A stretch of DNA of 64,000 nucleotides from Chamaelirium japonicum (Eukaryota > Streptophyta > Magnoliopsida > Liliales > Melanthiaceae), in NCBI GenBank assembly GCA_947650365.1, contig OX393550.1, forward strand, positions 98,266,424-98,330,423. Reading direction: 5' to 3'. The notes under the pieces are model-generated. The model saw only the letters and a list, made by a program, of their open reading frames with translations. It searched no databases and was not told where the DNA came from. How positions within the stretch are numbered: the first letter of the stretch is position 1; every line of letters begins with the position of its first letter. Made by a program: the position numbers and the translations under genes. This document shows positions 22,501 through 35,400 of the stretch, one piece after another.

Positions 22501-25500
22501 TGCCGACCGACACCGCACATCCCGTCGATACACATTATCGATGGCTCTTTTTAGCCATCTCGCAGTGTGGATCGATCACCGCCACTACCGAGCCTATCGG
22601 CCGTCTCTTCTTACCCTCTGTGCTTCATGCCCCCCAGCTTCGCATGTAGCTTATTTCTATCAGCAACCTCTGTCATTCTGGTTGGATTGTGATTTTTTTT
22701 TTCCGTCTTCTTGTGTTGTGCAGGATTCACGTACCGTACGGGGTGATTGGCGTTGGTCGTAGGTCAGGCGGGTTGTACCACCTGGAGCATCTTCATCTTT
22801 CCCTGATTCCTTCTCCTGGCGTCTGTAGTTTAGCTTTTCCTGATGCCAACTTGTGGCACCGGAGACTCGGTCATATTTCTAAGTCACGACTTAAGAGATT
22901 ACTTCAGACCGGAGCTCTAGGTCATCGTCATATTTCTGAGTCACGAGTTAAGAGATTACCTTTTCCCTTTAATGTTTTTTCAGAGTTATGCTTCTTTTTC
23001 ACCTAGTGCACTCCGACATCTGGGGTCCCGCACCTCTTCCTTTGATGTGTGGTTATCGCTACTACATCTCTTTTGTTGATGATTTCAGTCGATATACTTG
23101 GGTCTACCTCCTCCAACACCGCTCTGAGGTTGCTTAGGATTGAGTTCGAAGGTACGAAGCAGACTATAGTCAGGAGGGGAGGGGAAAAGGCGCTCGTGGG
23201 GAGACACACCATTCGGGAGAACAGACGAATGGGTGAAGTTAATGAGGTTGACTGAGGTCAAAACAACGTTGGCCCAGAAAGTGCAAGGAACAAGAGCAGA
23301 AAGAAGAAGAGCACGCGTAGTCTTAAGGATGTGACGGTGCTTTCTCTTGGCCACTTCGTTCTGCTTGTGTGTGTGAGGACATGAGTGCTGGAATACGGTC
23401 CCATGGGACTGCAGAAGAGTCCGCATAGCAGCGGAGAGGTACTCGAGGGCGCAATCAGATCGAAAGGGCTTGATGCGACAACCGAACTATGTCTGGATCA
23501 TCAAGGTGAAAGTCTGGTAGACCTGAGGAACCTCAGAGCGATGTTGGAAAAGGTAGACCCAAGTATATCGACTGAAATCATCAACAAAAGAGATGTAATA
23601 ACGATAGCCATATATCGAAGGAAGAGGTGTGGGACCCCAGATGTCGGAGTGCACTAGGTTAAAAGGAGTATAACTCTGAGAAACACTAGAGAGAAAAGGT
23701 AAGACAGTAGTTTTACCAAGCTTGCAGCCGGTACATATAGATAAAGAAGAAAAAATGGCAATGACTTAGAGCTCCGATCTAGAGTAATCTTTTAAGTCAT
23801 GACTCAGAAATATGACCAAGCTTTCGGTGCCACAAGTCGGTATCGGGAGAAGCTAAACTACAGACATCAGGAAAAGGAATGAGGGAAAGATGAAGATGTT
23901 CCAAGTGGTACAACCCGCTTGACTTACGATTAGCACCAATCACTCGTCCAGTACGTGGATCCTGCACAACATAAGAAGACGGAGAAAAAATCATAACACA
24001 GCTAGAATCACAGAGGCTACTAATAGAAATAAGTTGCATGCGAAGCTGGGGGACATGAAGCATAGAGGATAAGGCGTGACGGCCGATAGGCTCTATAGTG
24101 GCGGTGATCGATCCACACTGCGAGATGGCTAAAGAAGAGCCATCAACAGTGTGTATCGACGGGATGTGCGGTGTCGGCCGACAAGTGGTGAGCAGGGAAG
24201 CATCGGTAGTCATGTGATGAGAGATCCCAAAATTCAGGATCCAAGTAGCGAATGTACCGGGAGTGGCTAAATGAGCAGAGGAACTGGAGGCGTTGGAAGT
24301 CTCGATAGTGCTTAAAGCTGTCTGCTGGTCGAGACGTAGCTGAAGTTGGGCATGTTACTGTTGAAAGGCCTGGACAGTGTCAGAAGCGTCTAGACTGCTA
24401 CGAGGAGAAGACGACATCGTACGAGTCGAAAAGACGGAACAGTGGCAGTGGCAACGGTGGAGCCAACTGGTCGATCACGACCCCGGGGTCCCTGCCGCTT
24501 CTCGGGGTGTAACTTTCAGCAAGTGGCGATAACATGACCCGGTTTGTGGCAGTGAGCGTACACAAAGCGATCTCGGGTAGGAGTGAGACGGGTAGAGGTG
24601 GTTGGGGCCACAATAAGGACGCCTGTGTAGCTAGAAGGGGGGGTAAGGGGTACTAGTGGCGATGGTGCGCAGCCTAGTTTCCTCAATGACGAACTCAGCA
24701 ATCGCGGCATCTAGGCGTGGAAGCAAGTCCCGATGGATCAAGGCGCCGACAAGTGGGCCATACACTGGGCGAAGGGCCATCAGGAACTGGTAAAGCTGAG
24801 TCAGTTGACGGCGCTCCCAGAAGACTTGGTGAGCGGCACGGCATTCGGACGGGACACGATGTACTAGCGACTGAAGCTCTCGCCAGTAACCGCGCATCTA
24901 CGCGTGGAATTGTTGGATCATCCGTTCGCCCTGCTGCTCAAACTGGACCTGAGAAAGGAGGGCGTACTTGCAAGTGCCACTAGACTTCATGAAGCGCTCC
25001 ACTAAGTAATGCCATATAGCGGCGGACGCGCCGAGAGCACCAAAGTCGCCTCGCATCAACTGATACGACGAGATAGGCGGCGACCCATGCATCACGAAGT
25101 TTCCATGCCTGAAGAGCGGCGGGAAAGGCCGGACTCGGGTTAGGAAGAGTATCATCGAGTTACCCAAGGAGGCCACGACCGAGCAGTGTGGTTTGAACAG
25201 TAGCCGCCCATGCCTCCTGGTCGGTGGAGGAGACAAGCGGAAAGTCCGTCGAGCTCGGAAGAAAATCTCGAGTATACTCATACGGGAGGGTGTCGGAGGT
25301 AGGAGGCACTGTTAAGGGGGCAACCACAGAGGATGAGTCGGTCATGGTTAGGTGACGGAGACCACAATACCACACATATAATCAGCGCACTACAATCAAT
25401 CACACAAGCAGCATCTCCAAGTTCGTAGAGGTAGTGGTCGAAAAAGATCTAGAGATGAGGCTCGTCGGAGGATAGGAAAAACCGGCAAAGTCTGGCTGTT

Positions 25501-28500
25501 GTCGGCGAGATAGGTCGGAGATCTGATGAGGTGATAACTGGCGGATTCGAATGCCGTCGGAGAGGGGGTCTGAGACCGACAGAGAGCTCAAATCTAGGAA
25601 CTGACCGGCTGAGCACAGATCTGGTCGGCATGGAGTAGATCTAGTCAATAGGAGCAGCAACGGATCTGAGATCGTCAACGAGGCACTGGAGCCGTTGGAT
25701 CAGATCTGAAAACGTCGAATCAGACGCGAGATCTGGTCGGAGATAAGGCTGGTGTCGAGGAGGCGCCGAAGTCGTCGGATCAGATCGGAGATCGCGAGGC
25801 CAGCGACTGCTCGAGGCCTGAGGGAGCTGCGCAGCCTCGCGCAGATCTGGTCTTCAGTGAGGAGGTGCCTGCGTGGAGGAAGGGAGATCTGGCAACTGCA
25901 GATCTAAGGGAGGATATTGGAGGGAGATTGCAGGGAGCAGATCTGGATCTGGCCGACGGAGAGCTCAGATCCGGAGGCCGTTGCCGGTTGCCGGAGTCGA
26001 AGGAGAAGGGGAGGATCTGATCGCAAGGATTAGATCTGAGGTCGGAGAAGATCTTGGTCTCAAGTCGAAGATGATGGCCTCAGGTCGGGCTGCTCTTGGT
26101 CTTCCGCGGGAACGGATCTGAGGCGCGAAGAGGCTGGCTGGAGATCTGGTGTGCAAGGGAGGAGCTGGCTGGAGATCTTGACGGTCGGGAGGAGGTGATC
26201 TGCGAGGAGCTCACCGAAGAGAATCTGGTCACTGGGATCAGGTCTGAGGTGGTTAAGTTTTGGAGAGAATGGATAACCATCTCATTAGGCTATAAACTAA
26301 ATATATAGGTGCTCAAAGGGTGGTATCCTGTATATATGGCCTATGGCATAATGAGATCGTTATCCATTCTCTCCAAAACCTAGCCTCTCTCTCTCTCCCC
26401 TTCTCTTCCTTTCTCTATCTAGGTAATCTTTGTGAAATGGTATCAGAGCGTGGTTCTGATCCCTCCGACGACCCACCACCTCAGATCTGATCCCGGCGAC
26501 CAGATTCTCTCCGGTGAGCTCCTCGCAGACCACCTCCTTCCGGCCGTCAAGATCTCCGGCGCTGGTTCCAAATGAAGGACTTAGGTCTCTTCATTACTTC
26601 CTCGCGCTAGAGATCGCCCATAGTGAGCGAGGGATTCTGCTTTCCCTGCAGAAGTACACCGCTGATATCCTCAGCTGTGCTGCTCTTTTCGATGATCGTG
26701 CTGCCACCCCTCTTGAGCTTCACGTGAAGTTTCGTCCCACAGACGGTGAGTCCCTTTCAAATCCTACTCGGTACCGGCAGATAGTTGTTCAATTGGTCTA
26801 GCTCTGCATCACCAGACTCAACATTACTCACGCCGTCAGCATCGTCAGCCAGTTCGTCGATGCCCCCCGCTCTGCCCATTATGTTAGTCATTTTTCGGAT
26901 TCTCCGTTATCTCCGAGGCACCATTACCCGGTCGTGCTTCCTATCATCGACCTCACCTCTTGTCCTACGTGCCTACTTGGAAGCTGACTAGGCTGGTGAT
27001 CTAACTACTCATCGATCGACTACCGACTTTTATCTATTTCTTGGAGACTCTTATCTCATGGCGCAGCAAGAAGCAGAGCGTTGTATCGCTCTAGTAATGA
27101 GGCAGAGTTTCGAGCCATGACCTCTACCACCATAGAGATGTTCACTTACGACGTCTCCTTGGTGATCTAGAGGTTGAGATATCTGGGCTTACAACCCTTC
27201 ACTGTGACAACCGTAGTGCCATACAAATCATCACCAATCCGGTCTTCTATGAGAGGGCGAAGCACATCGAGCTCTATTGCTACTACTCTCGCTAGGAGTA
27301 TGAGGTCGGGACCATCTCTCTCTCTTTCGTTTCCTTCGGTGAGCAGATTATTGACTTCTTCACGAAGTCACACCCTGCTCCACGTTTTCAATTTCTACTT
27401 AGCAAACTCATGGTCCATGACCCACCTTGAGTTTCAGGGGGGCTGTTAGTGATAGTGTACAGCAAATACACATACCCATCGATTCCCTGTATAGGAGACC
27501 CACACCTGTAGATTACATTTGCATGATACTCCCCTTTGGGCACCTATATATTTTTCTTATGGCCTAATGAGATGGTTATCCATTCTCTCCAAAACCTAGC
27601 CTTTCTCTCTCCCCTTCTCTTTCTCTCTCTATGCTAGGTAATCTTCGTGACATTTTTTAATAATCAAGAAATTTGTTATCGATTTTAGGTGCATGATTGT
27701 ATCAAAAATTAGATCCATAGTTATCGATTTTGTTTAGATAAACCAAGGATCGAAACTCACCGTAGGAGCGAGAGGAATGCCCTGATTTTTAATAACCACA
27801 CAAGTAGTGAAGCTTGCCACTAAGACAAAAGGGAGGCCCTCCACTATGGAGCGAGAGCGAATATGCCTTAGCACTTATTCGAACCCTTGACCAAGGCCAC
27901 GGGGCATGTGTTGTATATGTCTTACCAACTGAGCTATCAATTGGAGGCAATTAGATCCATAGTTGCTCAGCCTTGGGTTGCAAAACACGGAAATTAAAAT
28001 AGTAAATTAACTCACAAGTAATGAAAATAGAAAACTAATATAATCAAATAAGAAAAAGGGGCTTGACTAATTGACCTTGTTTCCATGCAATTATTTCCAA
28101 AACAGAAACTCCTATTTACATTGGTGGTTCTATTTGTTAACCTTTTGAAGGAGGTGTGATAATTACAAACGAACTTAGTCTATTGGAGCTTTGTATGTTC
28201 TATAGCAATATAGCATAACTCGAATACATGCTTGTATCGAAATGTAGGGCACAAATCTTAGACTCTCCTTCTAGTTCACCATCCCACTACTTTCTCTAAG
28301 CATTGGACTTGGTATTTGTTTGAATAAGAAATTTTGCTTGTTTTTCAAATTTGAAATATAAAGTTATCTCCTTAGAGAATACCATTTTCTATGCTTTTTT
28401 ATACTTAAAAAGTTAAAACAAAACCAATCTGCCCAACCCGTCGAACCTGCATGAGTTGAAATCTTAAGGCAAAAAACTTAGAACAAATTCGGGGCTTGTG

Positions 28501-29354
28501 ATTGCGACCCCTGTATGACCTACCAGTCGTACACGTGGGCCTCCCAGAAGTTGACACGTGGACAAGTTTAGACCAACAAAGTGTCACCAGGAGGAAGCCA
28601 CATGGCACCAATAGATGCATAAGAGTAAATGCAATCCCCGTTCTACACATGGCTTGACCAGGACTTTGAGACGTGGTCCCTGTAGAACCGCCTTGCTACT
28701 GATCAGGGAGGGTTGCATGGGAAGAGCTTGAGCCACGAGGATCTAGGATGCCAGTTAGATCCTCGGCCGAGCTCTTGTAGGGAGAATGAGGGATGCAGAG
28801 CTAATTTCCCTTCAAAAGATGTACGAGCTGATCTCTTACTCTAGGCCGATCTTGTGGGAGTGACCTTGGAGCTAGCGAAGAGGCACGCTTAGACGCTGCC
28901 GAATGTGACACCCTGACATCGGAATCTGCGTCTTAGGCGCACAACCTAGTGAGATGAACAAAACACAGAAGTAATCACTTTGGCACCGCTACATCAACCA
29001 CGCTGAAGTTACCCCCCTGTCCAACACCAACAATGGGAATCAGATGTGAAGCGTTTCTTGTAGTGGTAACAACTTCGGTCAAGCCACGTTGGCCACGATC
29101 AACAAATCATGGGGAATGCTCAATCGTTGGCTTCACGAGTAGCAAGCATGGGTGTAGGAGGTGCACTTTGTGAGGACAAGAAGACAAGATTGCTCCAATC
29201 ACATCCGGCCATGTGGCTGACATTTCTGCATCTCTGGCGTGAGAGATAGCAACGGACAAATGATGAATAATAGAATGACCATACGATGTAATCTCGGGAG
29301 ACTATACAAGGGATCTAAGGGCCAGCATGAAAGGGAGCTGGGGGTTGGTGAAGC

Positions 29355-29405
<51 letters not shown>

Positions 29406-32400
29406 ATGTACAACCTCTATTTGATACTGTTAAGCATGTAACATACTAAAAAAAAGAAAACAGCATCAGTAATATCACCTCGAAGTCCATCTTCCATCCA
29501 AAGGGTGATGTATGACCTCTAGTTGGAAGACCTTTGATTACCAGATGAGTGCCAAGCCTCGAACTATGTGCAAATAACATGAAACAAATGCTGGTTATTG
29601 TACATTGGTAAAGTCAGTGGTAAAAATTCCTGGTTGAATTTCCGTCTAAAACTGCTCTCTCGAACGCCCTCCATCAATCTCTTTTTGAATTCGGGGATCT
29701 CTCGGTCCAGTTCTTCCCTTGGTCTGTAGACAACAGAGCCATAGGATCCAGAGTTTTCAGGAACGTTAAACTGTTCATAGGAGGCCTACCCTGCTATGCT
29801 TGGAACCTGGAGTCCCTTAGCTGTGTTCTTAAACAGTTCGGTGACATCCTTAGCTTCGAGAATGACTGGGACTCTGCTGAAGACCTTAGGGAAGCTAGAG
29901 TCACTATTTGCACCTCTATGGCAGAGTCAATTCCCGGGTCAGTCACCTGTCGTTTAGGCAATCGCTACTATGAACTACGTATCCGGCAGCAACCAGAAGC
30001 GGAGACGACTGGAGATCGCTTCTTCAGGGAAGCTGATGAGAATAGAGCTGCAGCAGAGCTCAGAGAGCGGCATCAAGGTGAGCTTTCCCCGACCTGTCTT
30101 CTTCCTGTTAGGGGGTTCCCTGACTCGGTTGCTAACCCTGTTCCTCAAGCCCCCTCTTTGTTTGGTGATGTCAACTACAACAGAATCTCTGCGATTTGGG
30201 ATGACGGTAAGACTGATCGACGTGATCCGGACTCTTCCGGATTTCCCTATGTGGTAAATCTAACCCCTGTTGCTGCAGATTTCCAAGCTGATAACAACAG
30301 AGTTCAAACAGAAGATTTGCCCTTTAACTGGGAGGCCACTTCGGATCGCAACGACCCCGCTTCTCCTAGAGAGACCCCTTCTCCTCATCTTTGTATCCCA
30401 GACTCACTACCTGACAATCTTGATGACTGCCAGATTCCAGTAGCCCCCCCGGAGCCCCCAGTAGCAGCCGCCGAAGATAGAGCGACGAGTGGCACCCTTA
30501 AGACCTCTGTCAGGAGAAGCCAGAGGCAGATGGTGAAGTCCTTTGAGCAGACGTACCAGCGAGGAAAGCATAATCCTTTTTTGGGCTCGCACTTGAAGAA
30601 GATGGTGGAGAGGAGCACAGATGACGAGCTTCACTCACTACTCTCTTTTTTGGATTCTGATACGGTTGTGGCACTGGCCGGTGAATGTGGGGTAGCAGTC
30701 TCCAAAGAAGGTTTTGACCCGACGGTGTTTGTAAATATTTTGCGGGGAATGGAGAAAGAGAGGATCTCTGTTTGATTGCTGTTGCTCTCTTGTTCTGTTT
30801 TTTTCTGAGTTTTTTCCCTGCTTGATGAAGACTCTTTCTTGGAATATTCGGGGCCTAGGCGACATTGAAAAACGCAAAGCTGTTCATCTCCAAATTACTT
30901 CTCAGAACATAGATATTATCTGCCTGCAAGAGTCGAAATGTGCTAATCCTTCACCTTCCTTTCTCAAATCTTTGGGTGGGAACAGAATTAGCAATTGGGT
31001 TTGGCTAGACTCTGTAGGATCTGCGGGAGGGATCATAACCGGTTGGAAAGAACCAGAATTCACCTTGCTAGATTCGTTCGTTGGAGTCTTTAGCATCTCG
31101 GTCGCTCTGAAGCATCAACAGTCAGGGTCCTCCCTGGTGGTGTCCAATGTCTATGGCCCTACTGACTACCAGCTCCGGTAGGCCTTTTGGGTTGAAATTC
31201 GTGATATTCGTGTTCGTTTTCCTGGTCCGTGGATCTTAGGAGGTGATTTTAATCTCACACGATTTTCCTTTGAGAGGAGCGGAGCTATGGGCAAACGTCC
31301 AGATATGGAAGATTTTGCTAACCTCATTGATGATCTCTCTCTGGTGGACCTCCCGATGAACAACCGGAAGTTTACCTGGAGTAACAAACGGGACAACCCT
31401 ATCTTCGCAAGACTGGATCGATTCTTTGTTTCTGATGATTTCGAGACTCTCCATCCTGGAGTTACCCAATGTGGTCTGACGGCTGTTTTATCCGATCACT
31501 CTCCTATTCTTTTGGACACCAAACTTCAGGTAACCAAGAAGAAGAAGATCTTCCGGTTCGAAGCCATGTGGCTTGAAGACTCAGAATTTGCGCCCCTTGT
31601 CAATTCCTGGTGGTCGGAAGTTGAGGATAGCTCCAACTCGGTCAGAAACTGGAACCTGAAAACTCGACATGTGAAGATGAAGATCATTGACTGGGAGCGT
31701 AGGAAATTTGGTAACGTGCTTTCCCAGAAGAAGGAATTGCTTAGGAAAATTGGCGAATTGGAAGTGAAAGAAGAGCAGAATTCCATCTCAGATGCAGAGA
31801 AGGTTCTGAAGTCAAACTGGTCGGAAGATTTGCAGAAAACGCTTGTGCAAGAGGAAATTATGTGGCAGCAAAGATCTCGAGACAGATGGATTAAGCTTGG
31901 TGACAGCAACACTTCCTTCTTCCACAAAGTAGCGAACTCGGGTCGGCGACGGAACACTATTCATACAATAAGAGAGGGAGACAGATGTTGGACCTCCCAG
32001 ATCGAGATCAGTCGTCGGATTTCGGAGCACTTCCAGAATTACTTCAAAAGAGATGGAGTTGATGCTGCCACTCTGGATTGGAGTGCTTTGGAGACCCTGA
32101 AGCTAGAGTCTTCTGTCGAACTTGACAGACCTTTCACCGAGGAGTTCGAGAAGGCGGTTTTTGGGATGAAGGCCGAGGGAGCTCCGGGGCCGGATGGACT
32201 CCCCATGCTCTTCTATCAGCGCTTCTGGGAGACCATCAGAAGGGACCTTTGCAGAATACTGTTTGACTTCTTCAATCATAATATTTCCCTGCACAGCTTG
32301 AATTACGCTTGGGTGACTTTGATCCCAAAGAAATCAGGAGCAGAGTCGATTGGCGACTTCCGTCCGATCAGTTTGGCCAACTGCGTGTACAAGATAGTGG

Positions 32401-35400
32401 CTAAGATTCTTGCCAACCGTCTTGCTGACAATCTAGACAAGCTAGTCTACAGAAGCCAATCAGCCTTCATCAAAGGCAGATTCATTTTAGACAGCGTTGC
32501 GACTGCTCAGGAGCTGATTTACCACTTGAAAGAGCAGAAAGAAGAAGGCGTCATCTTGAAGATAGACTTCGAAAAAGCCTTTGATAGACTCAAATGGAGC
32601 TTTATTCTCAACACGCTGAAAGCAAAAGGGTTCTCAGACAGATGGCTGAATTGGATCTGGAACTGCCTTTCCTCTTCTACTCTTTCTTGCCTGGTGAATG
32701 GAACTGCTGGGAAGCAATTCAAAGCTGGTCGAGGAGTGAAACAAGGCTGCCCACTCTCCCCTTTTCTGTTTATCCTTGCCATGGATGTTTTCGACTCTAT
32801 GCTCAAAAGAGTGAAGACAAGAGGATTCATTGAAGGGATAGGAGAAGATTCTTGGAGGACAGCTAACCTGCATTTCGCAGATGACACGATCATCTTCTGC
32901 AAAGCGAAGAAGGAGCAGATTAGTTTGCTGAAGATCCTCCTCTATTCGTTGGAGATCGTTTCAGGTCTGAAGATTAATTTTTCTAAGACCTCTCTCTTCT
33001 ATCTGGGGGAGAATTCAGCTTCGGCAACTTCCCTCTCGGCTATTCTTAATTGTAAACAAGACTCCCTTCCAACCAAGTATCTCGGCCTTCCTTTGTCTGC
33101 GGCGAAACTTCATAGAAGTGACTGGTTCAAAGTCATTGAGCGTGTGAACTCTAGGCTTATGGGTTGGCAGGGGAAGCATCTCTCTTTAGGAGGCAGATTG
33201 ACTCTGGTTAATGCTGTTCTGACCCTCATCCCTTCGTATCATTCCTCCTTCTTCTTAATGCCAAAGTGGGTGATTAAGAAAATTGACGCCATCCGAAGCC
33301 GCTTCCTTTGGAAGGGAGCTGATCCCAACTCTAAAGCCTACCATCTTGTTAATTGGGGCGCGGTCTGCAAGTCCAGAGAAGAATGGGGCTTGGGAGTCAT
33401 CAACCTTGCTGATCACAACAAAGCACTGTTGGGTAAGTGGTGGTGGAGACTCCAACGAGATCAAGGAGACATCTGGAGCGCAGTGATCAGGGGTCGTTAT
33501 TTCAAACGTTTCAAGCCTCTACAGATGAGAAGTAGAGCTTCCGGCAAGATCTCTCCGTTCTGGAAGGGCATCCAGAAAATTAGCCATATTTATAAATGTG
33601 GTACTAGTTTGGTTATCCACAACGGGAAATCCACTCTCTTTTGGGAGGACAGGTGGTTAGTCGAAGGCTGTCTGAAGAACTGGTACCCGGATCTGTACGA
33701 TCTCGCTTGGTCGAAGTCTTGCTCTGTGAGATCGCAGTGTGTCCTTCGGGACAATAGGACAATCTGGTGCATCAAATTCCGCCGGAATATTCCAGACTTC
33801 CTCCTTTACCAAGTGAGGGAGTTGGAGAACCTCTTGCAATTGCTTTCCGTTAATGAAGAGGATGATGAGGTGACCTGGCGTTTGTCATCCTCAGGCAGGT
33901 TCTCTTCTAAATCCTTCTATAGCTTCATCAACAAGGGGGGTATTATCTGTCCGATTGCCAATCATCTTTGGAAGTCTAGAGTGCCTCTGAAGATCCGCAT
34001 TTTCATGTGGCTAATGATCAAGAAGAAGCTTCTTACGAGAGCCAATCTTCAAAACAGGGGGAACACCAACATTTCTGACACAACGTGTGTGCTTTGCGGT
34101 CAGGCCAAAGAAGATACTAATCACCTCTTTATTCACTGCCCTTTTTCTAAAGGAATTTGGGACCACTTGAAGAGAGGTCTGAAGATCAAAGGCACCCCAG
34201 GTTCTGTTTTTTCGATGTGGACAGTTTGGAGGAAGAAGAGAATAAAAAATCGCCTTCGGCACAGCTGGGACTTCCTAGTTATGGCTGTTTGCTGGAGCAT
34301 CTGGATAGAGCGCAACAACAGGATTTTCCGTAAGACCAAAATGTCTCTAGCCCAGGTTCGCTTTGCTATCAAGAGGAGATTGCTGCAATGGAAAGTGGTC
34401 CTTCAAGGGAAGAAACTCGAACAACTAGACAACATTATCTGTAACCTTTTTTGATTTTTTTGCTCTCTTGGCTGTAAGTTTCTTCCTTTACTCTTTTTTA
34501 ATGGACTGGTAGGGGTCTAGGCCGAACCCCCCCTCATACACTGAGAGGGTTTTCTCAAAAAATAAAATAAAATAATGGTGTTTTGTTGTATTATGTTGTT
34601 GTGGCTGCTGCTTTCCTTCATCCTCTTATGTAAGCTTGTGCATATTTAAATCGAACATTGCAATTTCATATAAGCTAATTGGTGATGAACTCCAGCTATA
34701 ACATTATTTTGATTTATCAATTAATAGCCTTTTGCCAACAGCATAGAATCAAACATTGTAGTAGACTGGTTGAGCAATGTTGATACAAGTGATATTGGTG
34801 GAGTGTGCTAAGAGTTCTGGCCTCATGCTGCCACTTTGCTTCGATGTCATATATTAGTGTTTGACGTTTATTACTTTGTATTCACGAAGTGCATTACTTT
34901 CCTGCAGTGCTTTTGTGTTTGGAGAGGATGTGAGTTTTGGTGGTGTTTTCCGCTGCACAACAGGACTGGCTGATCGATTTGGTAGAAGCAGAGTTTTTAA
35001 TACCCCGTTATGTGAGCAGGTACACTTAGAAACAGTTTCTGGCTGTTATCTTCATTTGTAAATGGCACTACAAGTTTTCAAGCAGTTTGCCATTATTGAA
35101 TTCAGTAACTTTGCCAGATTTCATGTAGGTGAGTTATTAATATCATATGGCCAGCACACTATATGGTGTTAATTAACTTAAAAACACACGAGTTTAGCTG
35201 TTTTTTTTTTAATGAAAGTACGAGTTTAGCTACTTAAATTCTTATAAAAATCATAGTTTATTGTCTTCTTTCTGACTAGTCCTTGCATATAGGGAATTGC
35301 GGGATTTGCAATTGGCCTAGCAGCAATGGTGAGCACTCATGTTTAGTTGTATTGTTATTGGACTTTCATATAATTTGCATTGCACGCACACTCACCCACT

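Larger units (their letters stand above)
20192..27652 (+). mobile_element. Rearranged Ty1/copia element with an inverted internal half
   Basis: Plus-strand LTRs lie at 20192-20367 and 27444-27652, sharing TGTTARTG..., GGCCTAATGAGATGRTTATC, CATTCTCTCCAAAACCTAGC and ...TTCGTGACA. The flanks are both T-runs, so a TTTTT duplication is possible but weak. Between them: leader, gag, protease and the start of integrase in plus orientation (to about 23130); then an inverted copy running integrase to gag to leader to partial LTR (about 23140-26320); then another plus-oriented LTR end and leader (26325-26560); then the RT C-terminus and RNase H. The order INT before RT marks copia. All frames carry stops, so the element is dead. 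Confidence 0.85.
29624..34578 (+). mobile_element. L1-type LINE, 5' truncated, in sense orientation
   Basis: Two frames in L1 order (ORF1, 49-bp gap, ORF2) and an A-rich 3' tail at about 34556-34575 (AAAAAATAAAATAAAATAAT). ORF1 lacks its beginning. No convincing target duplication was found. The tail ends about 330 bp before exon 2 of the E1-beta gene. Confidence 0.9.

Noticed and set aside
27870..27948. Functional tRNA gene on the minus strand
   Set aside because: Box A and box B are present, but no acceptor-stem pairing is visible, and the flanking duplication marks a SINE.
32519..34372. Minus-strand open frames opposite LINE ORF2
   Set aside because: Antisense shadows of the reverse-transcriptase frame.
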